DNA of 64,000 nt. Source: Chryseobacterium sp. FH2 (GTDB taxonomy: Bacteria > Bacteroidota > Bacteroidia > Flavobacteriales > Weeksellaceae). Shown in pieces: positions 9,520 to 18,522 of the stretch. The notes beneath the pieces are model-generated. The model ran no database searches. It saw only the letters and a list, made by a program, of their open reading frames with translations, and was not told the origin of the DNA. The translations under genes were made by a program, and so were the position numbers. Numbering within the stretch: position 1 is the stretch's first letter; each line of letters opens with the position of its first letter. The stretch lies in NCBI RefSeq assembly GCF_001045455.1, contig NZ_LFNE01000004.1, positions 186,001 through 250,000 of the forward strand, in the 5' to 3' direction.

Positions 9520-10698
9520 ATGTCATATTATCCTCTTACAAGCATCCCTGACTATTACGGAATTGATGCTTTACTTACCGAAGAACACAAACTTATCCGT
9601 CAATCTATCAGAGATTGGGTGGAGAGTTTTGTAATGCCGAAGATTGATCAGGCTGCTCAAAATCACACTGATATTCCGAATCTAATGAGGGAATTGGGTA
9701 AAGTGGGAGCACTTGGCCCCTATATTCCGGTGGAATATGGTGGTTCCGGCCTTGATCAGATTTCTTACGGTCTCATCATGCAGGAATTGGAAAGAGGTGA
9801 TTCAGCAGTTCGTTCTGCGGCTTCCGTTCAGAGTTCTTTGGTAATGTTTCCTATCAACGAATTTGGTTCTGAGGAACAAAAAAGAAAATACCTTCCAAAA
9901 TTAGCTTCCGGTGAAATGATAGGCTCCTTTGGTTTGACAGAGCCTAACCACGGCTCAGATCCCGGTTCTATGGAAACTTATTTTAAAGATATGGGAGATC
10001 ATTACCTTTTGAATGGTGCTAAAATGTGGATCACAAACTCCCCTCTTTGTGATATTGCAGTTGTCTGGGCTAAAAATGAAGAAGGAAAAGTACAAGGCCT
10101 TATCGTTGAAAGAGGAATGGAAGGCTTCACAACTCCCGAAACGCACAACAAATGGAGTTTAAGGGCTTCAAAAACAGGAGAATTGGTATTTAATGATGTA
10201 AAAGTTCCAAAAGAAAACCTGCTTCCTGGAGTTACGGGATTAAAAGGACCTTTATCTTGTTTAAATTCAGCCAGATATGGGATTTCCTGGGGTGTAATTG
10301 GCGCTGCAATTGATTGTTATTGCACTGCTGTACAATATTCTAAGGAAAGAAAGCAATTCGGGAAACCAATTGGATCTTATCAATTACAACAAAAAAAACT
10401 GGCAGAGTTTTTAACTGAAATCACTAAAGCTCAGTTACTTTGCTTACAGTTAGGAACTCTTAAAAATAATCATAAAGCAACTCCAGCCCAGATTTCAATG
10501 GCCAAAAGAAACAACGTAAAAATAGCAATAGATATTGCAAGAGAATCACGTCAGATTCTTGGAGGAATGGGTATTATGGGCGAATTCCCAATGATGAGAC
10601 ATGCCGCAAACCTAGAATCTGTGATTACGTATGAAGGAACTCACGATATTCATTTATTGATTACAGGTTTAGATATCACTGGTATCAACGCCTTCTAA
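9520..10698 (+). CDS. gcdH: Acyl-CoA dehydrogenase, glutaryl-CoA dehydrogenase type
   Basis: A 392-residue flavin-dependent acyl-CoA dehydrogenase. The FAD/substrate motifs of the family are present (GSFGLTEPNHGSDP, MWITNSP, the RKQFGKPIGSYQ segment) and the C-terminal TYEGTHDIHLL carries the catalytic glutamate in the context seen in glutaryl-CoA dehydrogenases, as does RSAASVQSSLVM. The enzyme would oxidise and decarboxylate glutaryl-CoA to crotonyl-CoA in lysine/tryptophan breakdown, passing electrons to electron-transfer flavoprotein. It appears monocistronic, with its own terminator 25 bases downstream. The subfamily rests on motif resemblance. Confidence 0.88.
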   Translation: MSYYPLTSIPDYYGIDALLTEEHKLIRQSIRDWVESFVMPKIDQAAQNHTDIPNLMRELGKVGALGPYIPVEYGGSGLDQISYGLIMQELERGDSAVRSAASVQSSLVMFPINEFGSEEQKRKYLPKLASGEMIGSFGLTEPNHGSDPGSMETYFKDMGDHYLLNGAKMWITNSPLCDIAVVWAKNEEGKVQGLIVERGMEGFTTPETHNKWSLRASKTGELVFNDVKVPKENLLPGVTGLKGPLSCLNSARYGISWGVIGAAIDCYCTAVQYSKERKQFGKPIGSYQLQQKKLAEFLTEITKAQLLCLQLGTLKNNHKATPAQISMAKRNNVKIAIDIARESRQILGGMGIMGEFPMMRHAANLESVITYEGTHDIHLLITGLDITGINAF

Positions 10699-10722
10699 AT
10701 AAACCGAAAAATTTTATAGCGA

Positions 10723-10750
10723 AGCCTGATCATTTGATCAGGCTTTTTTA
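10723..10750 (+). terminator. Rho-independent terminator of gcdH
   Basis: A perfect stem AGCCTGATCA/TGATCAGGCT followed by a run of T, 25 bases after the stop codon. Confidence 0.85.
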
Positions 10751-10855
10751 TATTCAAAACCAACAAATTATATTCAATGAATAATTATTAACCCTTCAAT
10801 GTAGTGTGAGTTTTATTAAAAAAATATAATTTAAACTTACAAAAAGATATGAAAT

Positions 10856-12802
10856 ATGAAAAAATTCACTACTCTGTTATTAGGGCTTTCAGCACCTTTT
10901 TATTTCGCACAGCAAGCCGGAGATCTTGTAAATTTTGAGCAAAAACTCAATCTTACCCCTCAAGGTCTGGCAAATTTTATCTCAAATAATCTTGGAGAGC
11001 AAAATGCTCCTGACTTTGTAAATTACCTAAACAGCTTTCATTTAGGTTTAAAGGCTTATAAAATAACCTATTACACCAAAAATGAAAACAATGCATTGGT
11101 AAAGGCAACAGGTTTATTAATGTACCCGGACGTAAATTATAAACTTTCAACCGTTGTTTCTGATCACGGAACAACGGATAGCCGGGAAAATGTTCCTTCA
11201 AATTTTAAGGGTACTTTAACGGCTGGATTTGTTGTCGAGCTTTCATATGTCCTAAACGGGTATATTTTAATGGCTCCCGATTACGTAGGGATGGGTTCAG
11301 GAGAAGGTGTTCATCCTTATGTACACTATCCTACTGAAGCTGGTGCTACTATTGACTTTGTAACTGCTGCCAATAAAGTTTTAGCACAATTAAATATAAA
11401 GCGGTACGATGAATACTTTATAGCCGGTTATTCCCAGGGAGCCCACGCGGCTATGTCCACATTAAAAAAGCTCAATATCTCAAATCCTACAAATCTGAAA
11501 TTTAAGTATGCATACATGGGAGACGGGCCTTACGATTTTTCAGGTGTGACACTTCAGAAAGGTGTTATCGAGAAAGATGTTTATCCTTTTACGTCTTTCC
11601 TTGCCAATGTTGTAAACACTTGTAATAATACAGGTTATAAAACGTATAACAATAATATTTCAGAGGTAATTTCCGCAGAATATGCAGACCCATACAATTA
11701 TCATGTGCTTCAGGATAATGGAGGCCTGCTTTGGGGACCATTGATTTGGAGAAGACTTTTTACAAACAATTTCGTAAATGATGTGACGAATAATCAAAAC
11801 AATAAATTAAGGCAGTGCTTAAAAGCTAATGACGTTTATGATTGGTATAATAAAATACCCATGACATTGGGACATTCAACAGTTGACTTGGCAATTCCGC
11901 CCGAAAACACATCAAAAACGATTGATATCCAAAGAGGTTATTATGCTTGGTGGGATCTAAATAAATATAAATTAGACTCCTTCTACTGGGGACCTTTAGG
12001 GCATGTAGGGGGAATTATCCCTTTCGTATTGGCTTCTAATGCTAAATTTAACACATTGAGAAGTGGAGGCCTGTTCAATGAATGGGCAATGTTAACTTCC
12101 AAACAATCAAGCGCTAAGCAGGCAATAAATCCTCTTTATTCATCACAGATAAATCCGAATCTGAATGGAATTGAAGTAAAAGAAATTACAGATTTTAATA
12201 AAGAAAAAATAGAAAGTAAATCATTCACAGACAATAGTTTATCAACCTTAAAAGAAGGTGTTTATTTATTGAGAATTTCAGAAAATAATTCTGAAAAACT
12301 GATACCTTACATTAAAAATACTCCAAATACAATTGCGGAAAATGAGATTGTAAGGTCAGAAAATAATAATATCTTAACTTTAAAAATTGATGAAAGCGAA
12401 TTATCACAAATTAATATTTTCGATGAAAAGAAAAATTTAATTAAAATTATTTCTCAGGAAGATTATAAGAGAGAAGGAGGAATCAATTTGAACACTGTTG
12501 ATAACCGAAACAATACGTTTGAAATTGTTACTCCATATTATAATTTACAGTTTAACAGGAAAACTGACAACTCGATTCCTCTGAATGAAAATATAGAAAT
12601 ATTCACAAAAAACCATCAGGTGATTGTCAATACCAAAGAAGATATCAAGAACATTGCAATTTACAATATTTCGGGATATCTAATTGAAAATCAGGAAATA
12701 AAACAAAATCAATTTGAATCTAAAGTTTTGGAAACAGGAATTTATGTAGTTCAGGTTACAAAAAACAATGGTAAAATGATCAGTAAAAAAGTAAAAATAT
12801 AA
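10856..12802 (+). CDS. Secreted alpha/beta-hydrolase (secretory-lipase-like) with T9SS sorting domain
   Basis: A 648-residue exported enzyme. Residues 1-19 form a signal peptide (ending in YFAQ). The alpha/beta-hydrolase domain (about 60-420) has the nucleophile elbow GYSQG with Ser193, a candidate acid in STVDLAIPPE and a candidate His in GPLGHVGG, and recalls secretory lipases. The C-terminal 75 residues (IAIYNISGYLIENQEI ... ETGIYVVQVTKNNGK ... KKVKI) are a type A sorting domain of the type IX secretion system, so the protein is sent across the outer membrane and may be surface-attached. A middle region (about 430-570) of unknown role links the two. It stands alone between terminators. Substrate (lipid or other ester) is not known. 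Confidence 0.85.
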   Translation: MKKFTTLLLGLSAPFYFAQQAGDLVNFEQKLNLTPQGLANFISNNLGEQNAPDFVNYLNSFHLGLKAYKITYYTKNENNALVKATGLLMYPDVNYKLSTVVSDHGTTDSRENVPSNFKGTLTAGFVVELSYVLNGYILMAPDYVGMGSGEGVHPYVHYPTEAGATIDFVTAANKVLAQLNIKRYDEYFIAGYSQGAHAAMSTLKKLNISNPTNLKFKYAYMGDGPYDFSGVTLQKGVIEKDVYPFTSFLANVVNTCNNTGYKTYNNNISEVISAEYADPYNYHVLQDNGGLLWGPLIWRRLFTNNFVNDVTNNQNNKLRQCLKANDVYDWYNKIPMTLGHSTVDLAIPPENTSKTIDIQRGYYAWWDLNKYKLDSFYWGPLGHVGGIIPFVLASNAKFNTLRSGGLFNEWAMLTSKQSSAKQAINPLYSSQINPNLNGIEVKEITDFNKEKIESKSFTDNSLSTLKEGVYLLRISENNSEKLIPYIKNTPNTIAENEIVRSENNNILTLKIDESELSQINIFDEKKNLIKIISQEDYKREGGINLNTVDNRNNTFEIVTPYYNLQFNRKTDNSIPLNENIEIFTKNHQVIVNTKEDIKNIAIYNISGYLIENQEIKQNQFESKVLETGIYVVQVTKNNGKMISKKVKI

Positions 12803-12831
12803 CTCACCTCTGTAATAAATAATTTCTTTAA

Positions 12832-12857
12832 AAAGCACTTCAGAAATGGAGTGCTTT
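12832..12857. terminator. Shared terminator between convergent genes
   Basis: AAAGCACT/AGTGCTTT stem between the hydrolase (plus) and nuclease (minus) genes; it overlaps the last codons of the minus-strand gene. T and A tracts on both sides are short, so efficiency is uncertain. Confidence 0.55.
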
Positions 12858-15555
12858 AATGTGAGTATGACTTAATATCTTCAATAAAATTGATATCAGG
12901 ATTCAAAATTTCAAGAATAAGGCTTTTTACGGATTCCATTGCGTTATCTATATTTCCTTTTTCAAATTGAAGCGAGACTACCCCTTTCCTGGCCTCTGCA
13001 AAACTCCAAATTCCGGTTTCTACAGGCAATCCCCAAAATTCAGGAAGGCTTTGGATAACATATTGGTAAATACATAATTGCAAAGCCTGTTTTCGGTCGC
13101 TGTTATGGAAATATTCTGCTTCGTTCTCAGCATCGATTTTGACTACGAGATTTTTAATTTTTGCTGTTTTATAGTCAATAATTCGGATTGTTCCGTTCAG
13201 CTTATCAACCCTATCAATAAATCCAAAAAAAGAAATTTTGTCTTTAGTTGTTTCATTAAGATAAAAATCTACATTTTCAAACCTTTTTTCAATAGCGATA
13301 ATTTCTAATTTATTGCCTTTTTTTATCAGTTCAAGATCGTAATTTAAAATACTTTCAATTACTTTTTTGGCGATCGCTTTATGAATAAAATTCATTCCTT
13401 TTTCATAAAATTCAGGCTGATGCCTGAGCTTCTCTATGGCAACTTCTATATATTTATCTATTGCTTTAATTGATTCTTTTAAATCATTTTCTTTTAACAC
13501 TTTACCTTTAAGCACTTCATAAATCTCTTGAAGTGAGTAGTGTACTAAATTTCCATAATTCTTCACGGATAATTCTTCTTCAATTTCATCCGTTTCCGAG
13601 GTATTTAAAATCTTAGAAAGATAAAAATCAACCGGATTATAAAGGTAACTGGTAAGATGTGAAGCCGATACTTTTTCTTTCCATTTTTCAAGACGATCAA
13701 GAACAATATTTGTTTTTGAAATTTCGATCGGTTGTGTGATAATCGGCTCCGAAGAATTTTCAATAATGAGATGTTCAATCTGATGAGAGCTTTCCATTTC
13801 AATCTGGGTGATAAATCTGCTTTTTTCGCCTGTATTGACACCGGAACTCAATGCATTGAAAAGCAGGTGGACATTTTTTGCATCCTGAATCAGGCGGTAA
13901 AAATGATAGGCATAAATACTGTCGTTTTCAAGAAAAGTATGAAGATCAAAAAATCTTCTTATATCAAACGGAATATAGGTATTTTGAGAGTTTCCGAGGG
14001 GTAATTTTCCTTCATTTACAGAAAGCATAATGACGTTCTCAAAATTTAAAAGACGGGTTTCTAACAGCCCCATAATTTGAAGCCCCCTTAAAGGTTCACC
14101 TTGAAAATCAATGCTTTCAGAATTGATATGCTGATTAATCAAAATTTCCAGTGTTTCCATTTTGATTTCAAAACTATAAGGCGAAAGCTGGTTTTTTATA
14201 ATTCTGAATGCATTTTCGAAGTGCGAAACATTTTCGTACTGGATATCATCAATATCTAACCATTTGATTTTTTTGCAGAAAGCTATCAGTAATTCTAGAT
14301 ATTCACTGGTAGAATCTGCTTTCTGTAATAATTTATAATAAGAAAGGCCACCGAGAATTTCTTCTAATAGTTTTCTTGAAATATAAACGATATTTCTTTC
14401 TTCGATGTTAGACTTAAAATCAGTGATAATCTGCTCATCTTCATCTGATTTGGGAAGCTCTTCAAGGATTGGAAAGATATCTCTGTAATAATATGAAGAT
14501 TTATTTTTTTCAAGTTGTTTCTGAAGATAAAACAGTTGTTTTACAGCATTTGAAAACGACAGGTTCTTCAATGGGAATCCCATTGTAATATTTAGATTTT
14601 CAACAGAATACATCACATCCAGGCTCGCCGGAAGCAAATTCTCATCCAATAAGACGACAGCCGTATTCGAAAACGTTTTATTTTCTATTTCCTTAAAAAT
14701 TTCCGGTAAAATTTTCGTTTGGGTAATGTTTCCGGAAACTTCATAGATCTTGATATTTTTCGGCTGGTTAAAATCATCTTCAATCCATTGAAAAGCACGA
14801 TTTTCAGTGAATTCTTTCCATGTTTTATGATTTCTGAGAAATTTCCCGGCTTCCTGTCTTTCATCATCAAAATAATAATGATCTGCCTGAAAAAAACACT
14901 GTGCTTTATCCCATTGTAAAAGGTTACGCACCAACTTTTCTTCAACCGGAGTAAAAGCATTAAAACCACAAAAAACAAACTGTTCTGCTGTGTTTTTGGC
15001 AAAATCAGTAATTCTGGATTTAGCCGTTTCATGAATCATTCCTGAAGTTGCCCAATTCTTTTCCTGTAACCTTTGCTTTAAAACCGGAAGAAAAACATTC
15101 ATATTTCTCCAGAAATTAAGAAATTTCTTTCTCGGAACATTCTCATCTTCTCCCAAATCCTGAGCCCAGTCTTTAATTCTCTCTTCATCAAACATATATT
15201 GTAAAACTGCCTGATCACTATCCGAAAACTTTAAAATATCATCCCAATCCTTCTGTAAAGTCGGAAACCATTTTAAGAAATCCGAAAAATCATCATTGGG
15301 AATAAGATTGAGACTTTTATAAACATCAAAAGCGAAAAGCCATAAAGAAATCCCCTGAATAGGCTGTTTATCTGCAATTCTATCGACCAGTTCCTCAATA
15401 GTAAAAAAGCTCGGAAGAAATCCTGAATAATTGTTCTCCTCTAAAATCTGCCGGATAAATACAATCGGTCTTTTTCCGGGCAAAACAATGTTAAATACAG
15501 ATAAATCCGTATTTTGGGCAAGGAGCTCGTGGATAATTTTATTGAGGAATTTCAA
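12856..15555 (-). CDS. PD-(D/E)XK nuclease family protein, AddB/RexB-like
   Basis: An 899-residue protein. The N-terminal two thirds resemble an inactivated UvrD/AddB-type helicase (start FNIVLPGKRPIVFIRQILEE; later MGLLETRLLNFENVIMLSVNEGKLP). The C-terminal PD-(D/E)XK nuclease has SASHLTSYLYNP, GNLVHYSLQEIY, GFIDRVDKL and the catalytic IIDYKTAK. In AddB the nuclease is stapled by a 4Fe-4S cluster whose first ligand is the Cys of a CPF-type motif; here that site reads NPVDFYL and the other Cys are absent, so no cluster is expected. The likely role is double-strand break processing with an AddA-type helicase, which is not in the window. The start is TTG at 15555, which overlaps the TGA of the upstream DUF922 frame, suggesting coupled translation; no better ATG is near. 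Confidence 0.85.
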   Translation of the reverse strand: MKFLNKIIHELLAQNTDLSVFNIVLPGKRPIVFIRQILEENNYSGFLPSFFTIEELVDRIADKQPIQGISLWLFAFDVYKSLNLIPNDDFSDFLKWFPTLQKDWDDILKFSDSDQAVLQYMFDEERIKDWAQDLGEDENVPRKKFLNFWRNMNVFLPVLKQRLQEKNWATSGMIHETAKSRITDFAKNTAEQFVFCGFNAFTPVEEKLVRNLLQWDKAQCFFQADHYYFDDERQEAGKFLRNHKTWKEFTENRAFQWIEDDFNQPKNIKIYEVSGNITQTKILPEIFKEIENKTFSNTAVVLLDENLLPASLDVMYSVENLNITMGFPLKNLSFSNAVKQLFYLQKQLEKNKSSYYYRDIFPILEELPKSDEDEQIITDFKSNIEERNIVYISRKLLEEILGGLSYYKLLQKADSTSEYLELLIAFCKKIKWLDIDDIQYENVSHFENAFRIIKNQLSPYSFEIKMETLEILINQHINSESIDFQGEPLRGLQIMGLLETRLLNFENVIMLSVNEGKLPLGNSQNTYIPFDIRRFFDLHTFLENDSIYAYHFYRLIQDAKNVHLLFNALSSGVNTGEKSRFITQIEMESSHQIEHLIIENSSEPIITQPIEISKTNIVLDRLEKWKEKVSASHLTSYLYNPVDFYLSKILNTSETDEIEEELSVKNYGNLVHYSLQEIYEVLKGKVLKENDLKESIKAIDKYIEVAIEKLRHQPEFYEKGMNFIHKAIAKKVIESILNYDLELIKKGNKLEIIAIEKRFENVDFYLNETTKDKISFFGFIDRVDKLNGTIRIIDYKTAKIKNLVVKIDAENEAEYFHNSDRKQALQLCIYQYVIQSLPEFWGLPVETGIWSFAEARKGVVSLQFEKGNIDNAMESVKSLILEILNPDINFIEDIKSYSH

Positions 15556-16087
15556 GAGATTTTAAAGCTGTTTAGGTTGTCTAATTCGTTGGTAATGGTT
15601 TGATTGTATTCTTCCTGTTTTTCCTTATTTGTCCCGTGTTGGGTTTCTTTATCATAAGAAACTTGAAAGTTTTGGTAATCTTTTAATGTTTTGGTATAAA
15701 TAGCTTGGAAGTATTTATCAAATTCACCCGAAGTTCTGATTTTTTCTGTTGCCTCTTTGCGGAGTTTTCTTGCAAATATTTCAGCAATATCAAAATGTTT
15801 TTGCTCATGCAGAAGAACATAATCACTAATCCTTTTTGCATCTTTCCAGGATTATCTTCTGTAAAAACAGCTTCAATAGTTAATTTTACAGGTATTTTGG
15901 GGTCAGAAGATTTTATTACGGAATACTGAATACCGCAGTTCGTATATGCTACTACATCAGTTCTTCCGTGTCTGTTGGTTCCGCTTTTAAAATTATCCCA
16001 AATAAGTTTTTGATTCTCGCTCCAGATTATCTTTTGACAAAATAAATTACTGGAAATTAAAAAAAATATTAAAAATTTCAACTTCAT
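15552..16087 (-). pseudogene. DUF922-type putative zinc metalloprotease, frameshifted
   Basis: The frame from ATG at 16087 encodes a signal peptide and LIWDNFKSGTNRHGRTDVVAY, then leaves the family pattern after FTEDNPGK and ends at 15683 with meaningless sequence. In the -1 frame from about 15850 the expected continuation appears: SWKDAKRISDY, LLHEQKHFDIAEIFARKLRK and ends SFKIS at 15552. The HEQKH segment is an HExxH zinc site of DUF922 proteins. One missing base near 15850 (not a long homopolymer) explains the break. The shifted frame ends in a TGA overlapping the TTG start of the nuclease gene, and the ATG overlaps the stop of the upstream lipoprotein gene, so this was an ordinary operon member. 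Either a recent mutation or a sequencing error. Confidence 0.82.
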
Positions 16088-16491
16088 TATTCTACTACAA
16101 TTGTTTTGGTAATCCAGTTATTATCTCCATTCCAGAATTTAAAAGTATAGGTTCCGGTCTGTTGCGGGCTAAAATTTATCTGGCTGGAAATCACATGATT
16201 CTGGGCACAATTTCCATCTGTAAGATATTTGTAAGCAGTTACTGTTCTTGTAAGGTTGTTGCCATGAATATAATCGTACCCATAAAATCCCTGGCATTGA
16301 GACGAATAAGTAGAATATGTTTTAATGCTCTGAACCGTAAAAACATCCATCGTATCATTTACAATCCTAACGCTGTCAATTTTTACTTTATCTATAGACT
16401 GGATCGTCTGATAATCATCATCGTCATTACACGAAGTAAAAAATAATCCTAAAACTATTGCAGAAAACCCAAGATTGAGATATTTTTTCAT
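16087..16491 (-). CDS. Small lipoprotein of unknown function
   Basis: 134 residues with a lipoprotein signal peptide and lipobox (LFFTSC) followed by acidic NDDDD, a sequence that in Bacteroidetes often marks export to the cell surface. The rest is a small beta-rich domain with two Cys (SQCQGFYGY, DGNCAQNH) that could form a disulfide, and a C-terminal strand pair (TGTYTFKFWNGDNNWITKTIVVE). No family was recognised. Its stop codon overlaps the start of the DUF922 gene by one base, so the two are translationally coupled. Confidence 0.8.
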   Translation of the reverse strand: MKKYLNLGFSAIVLGLFFTSCNDDDDYQTIQSIDKVKIDSVRIVNDTMDVFTVQSIKTYSTYSSQCQGFYGYDYIHGNNLTRTVTAYKYLTDGNCAQNHVISSQINFSPQQTGTYTFKFWNGDNNWITKTIVVE

Positions 16492-16553
16492 TACTACACA
16501 AATTTTGATTATTAATATAATTTTAGCAAAAATTATTCCTTAATTATGTTAAA

Positions 16554-17189
16554 TTAAGAATTAAAATTCCCTTTTGACAGATACACTACTTTTTTAGTAT
16601 CAAAAAATTCTTCATCAAAATAGTTTTTAAGATTGAAAATTTCACATTTAAGTCCGGCAAGCTCTTCTGCTAAATCTCCTCCTTTTAAATATAAAATTCC
16701 ATTGTGTTTTGTATTAAACTGTTCTTTTTCAAATTTTCCTTTCAGCCATCTTAAAAATTCAGGCATCTGGGTAACTGCTCTGCTTACTACAAAATGAAAT
16801 TTTTCTTTCACCTTTTCTGCTCTTCCATGAACTGCAGTTACATTTTTCAGGCCTATTCCTTCGGCAACCGCATTTACAACACTGATTTTCTTGCCGATAG
16901 AATCAATTAAAGTAAATTCTACCTCAGGAAACAGAATTGCCAAAGGGATTCCCGGAAAACCGCCTCCTGTCCCGATATCTAAAACTCTGGTTCCCGGAGC
17001 AAATTCCATTACTTTTGCAATTCCCAATGAGTGAAGAATATGCTTTTCGTACAAAGATTCCATATCTTTTCTGGAAATCACGTTGATTTTTTCGTTCCAT
17101 TCGTTATAGAGTTCCTCTAATTGATTGAACTGATTAATCTGGTTTTCTGTAAGATCCGGAAAGTATTTTAGTAGTAACGTTGTAGACAT
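16554..17189 (-). CDS. rsmG: 16S rRNA (guanine527-N7)-methyltransferase RsmG
   Basis: A 211-residue SAM-dependent methyltransferase that modifies G527 of 16S rRNA. The SAM site VLDIGTGGGFPGIPLAI and the downstream VVSRAV and LYLKGG segments are those of RsmG/GidB. A longer frame begins at 17210, but the ATG at 17189 (MSTTLLLKYFPDLTENQ) matches the usual family N-terminus and is preferred. It lies divergently from the aminotransferase gene. Confidence 0.95.
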   Translation of the reverse strand: MSTTLLLKYFPDLTENQINQFNQLEELYNEWNEKINVISRKDMESLYEKHILHSLGIAKVMEFAPGTRVLDIGTGGGFPGIPLAILFPEVEFTLIDSIGKKISVVNAVAEGIGLKNVTAVHGRAEKVKEKFHFVVSRAVTQMPEFLRWLKGKFEKEQFNTKHNGILYLKGGDLAEELAGLKCEIFNLKNYFDEEFFDTKKVVYLSKGNFNS

Positions 17190-17255
17190 GTGAATTATTA
17201 TAAAACGCAAAAATAAGTTTTATTTCACATTTTATTCAAATTAAGTTTTTAATAT

Positions 17256-17263
17256 TATATTTG
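17256..17263 (+). promoter_or_regulatory. -7 element of the aminotransferase promoter
   Basis: TATATTTG matches TAnnTTTG. Transcription would begin about 6-8 bases downstream, right at the ATG at 17269; this argues for the ATG at 17284 as the real start. No clear -33 TTG is visible. Confidence 0.5.
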
Positions 17264-17283
17264 TTCAAATGCAAAAAGATTTT

Positions 17284-18477
17284 ATGGATAAACTTTCAGA
17301 TAGAGTACAAAGACTAGGATACTCACAAACTTTTGTCATGTCTAATAAGGCTAGGGAAATGAAGGCCAACGGAATAGACGTCATCAGTTTAACTCTAGGT
17401 GAACCCGATTTCGACGTTCCCGATAATATAAAACAGGCAGCATTCGATGCAATCAATCAGAACTACAGCCACTACTCTCCCGTTCCTGGATTTTTAGAAC
17501 TTCGTGAAGCTATTTCAAATAAGCTTAAAAGAGATAATAATTTAGAATATAAACCTACACAAATTTGCGTTTCAAACGGTGCTAAACAGGCAATTATCAA
17601 TGTTTTAGCAGCTATTATCAACGACGGAGACGAGGTTATACTTCCCAATCCTTATTGGGTAAGCTATGATGAAATGGTAAAAATGATGGGTGGAAATTCA
17701 GTAATGCTTCCTACATCTTATGTAACTGATTTTAAAATAACTGCAGAACAATTGGAAGAAGCGATCACTGATAAAACAAAAGCCGTTTTGTTCTCTTCGC
17801 CTTGTAATCCTTCCGGTGGCTATTACACGTATGACGAATTAAAATCTATCGCCAAAGTTATTGCCAAATATCCTCAAGTAACGGTCATTTCAGATGAGAT
17901 TTACGAATATATCAATTATGAAACAAAAACCGCTTCAATTGCTCAATTTCCTGAAGTTTATGAACAGACTGCAGTAATCAACGGAATGTCTAAAGCATTT
18001 GCAATGACGGGATGGAGAATCGGGTATTCTGCGTGCCCTGAATGGCTGGCTAAAGCCTGCGAAAAGGTTCAGGGACAAATGACAAGCGGTGCTAATACAG
18101 TGGCTCAAAGAGCCTCTATTGTTGCCCTAAATACAGATCCTTCAGAATACAGATACATGATCGATGCCTTTAAAATCAGAAGAGATCTAGTCTATGATTT
18201 AATGAAAGAAATTCCCGGGTTTAAGGTTCTTTTACCTAAAGCCGCTTTTTATTTCTTCCCTGATATTTCTCATTACATCGGGAAAACTTTAAACGGAACG
18301 GAAATCAGGAACTCTGATGATTTCGCAATGTTTATCCTTGAAAATGCCCATGTGGGATGTGTCGGAGGGGTTTCATTCGGAAGTCCCGAATGTATCCGGT
18401 TTTCTTATGCTGCATCCGAAGAGGATTTGAGACAGGCTATGAGAAGAATTAAGGAATTACTGGAAAAATTTAATTAA
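17284..18477 (+). CDS. aspC: Aspartate aminotransferase (class I PLP enzyme)
   Basis: A fold-type I aminotransferase of about 397 residues. Visible are the substrate-binding segment SLTLGEPDFDVPDNI, the ring-binding VSNGAKQAI, SSPCNPSGGYY, the PLP phosphate region SDEIYEY, and the Schiff-base lysine in NGMSKAFAMTGWRIGY; the C-terminal IRFSYAAS carries the carboxylate-binding Arg. This is the subgroup 1-gamma aspartate/prephenate-type transaminase that moves amino groups between aspartate and 2-oxoglutarate. Another in-frame ATG lies at 17269, but the -7 element ending at 17263 makes 17284 more likely. A terminator follows. Confidence 0.9.
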   Translation: MDKLSDRVQRLGYSQTFVMSNKAREMKANGIDVISLTLGEPDFDVPDNIKQAAFDAINQNYSHYSPVPGFLELREAISNKLKRDNNLEYKPTQICVSNGAKQAIINVLAAIINDGDEVILPNPYWVSYDEMVKMMGGNSVMLPTSYVTDFKITAEQLEEAITDKTKAVLFSSPCNPSGGYYTYDELKSIAKVIAKYPQVTVISDEIYEYINYETKTASIAQFPEVYEQTAVINGMSKAFAMTGWRIGYSACPEWLAKACEKVQGQMTSGANTVAQRASIVALNTDPSEYRYMIDAFKIRRDLVYDLMKEIPGFKVLLPKAAFYFFPDISHYIGKTLNGTEIRNSDDFAMFILENAHVGCVGGVSFGSPECIRFSYAASEEDLRQAMRRIKELLEKFN

Positions 18478-18494
18478 AACAGAAAACAATAATG

Positions 18495-18521
18495 AAGGAA
18501 CTTTTTTGAGTTCCTTTTTTT
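18495..18521 (+). terminator. Terminator of the aminotransferase gene
   Basis: AAGGAACT/AGTTCCTT stem with a T-rich loop and a T tract, 18 bases after the stop; with A tracts on the other side it can also serve the convergent TlpA gene. Confidence 0.8.
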
Positions 18522-18522
18522 A

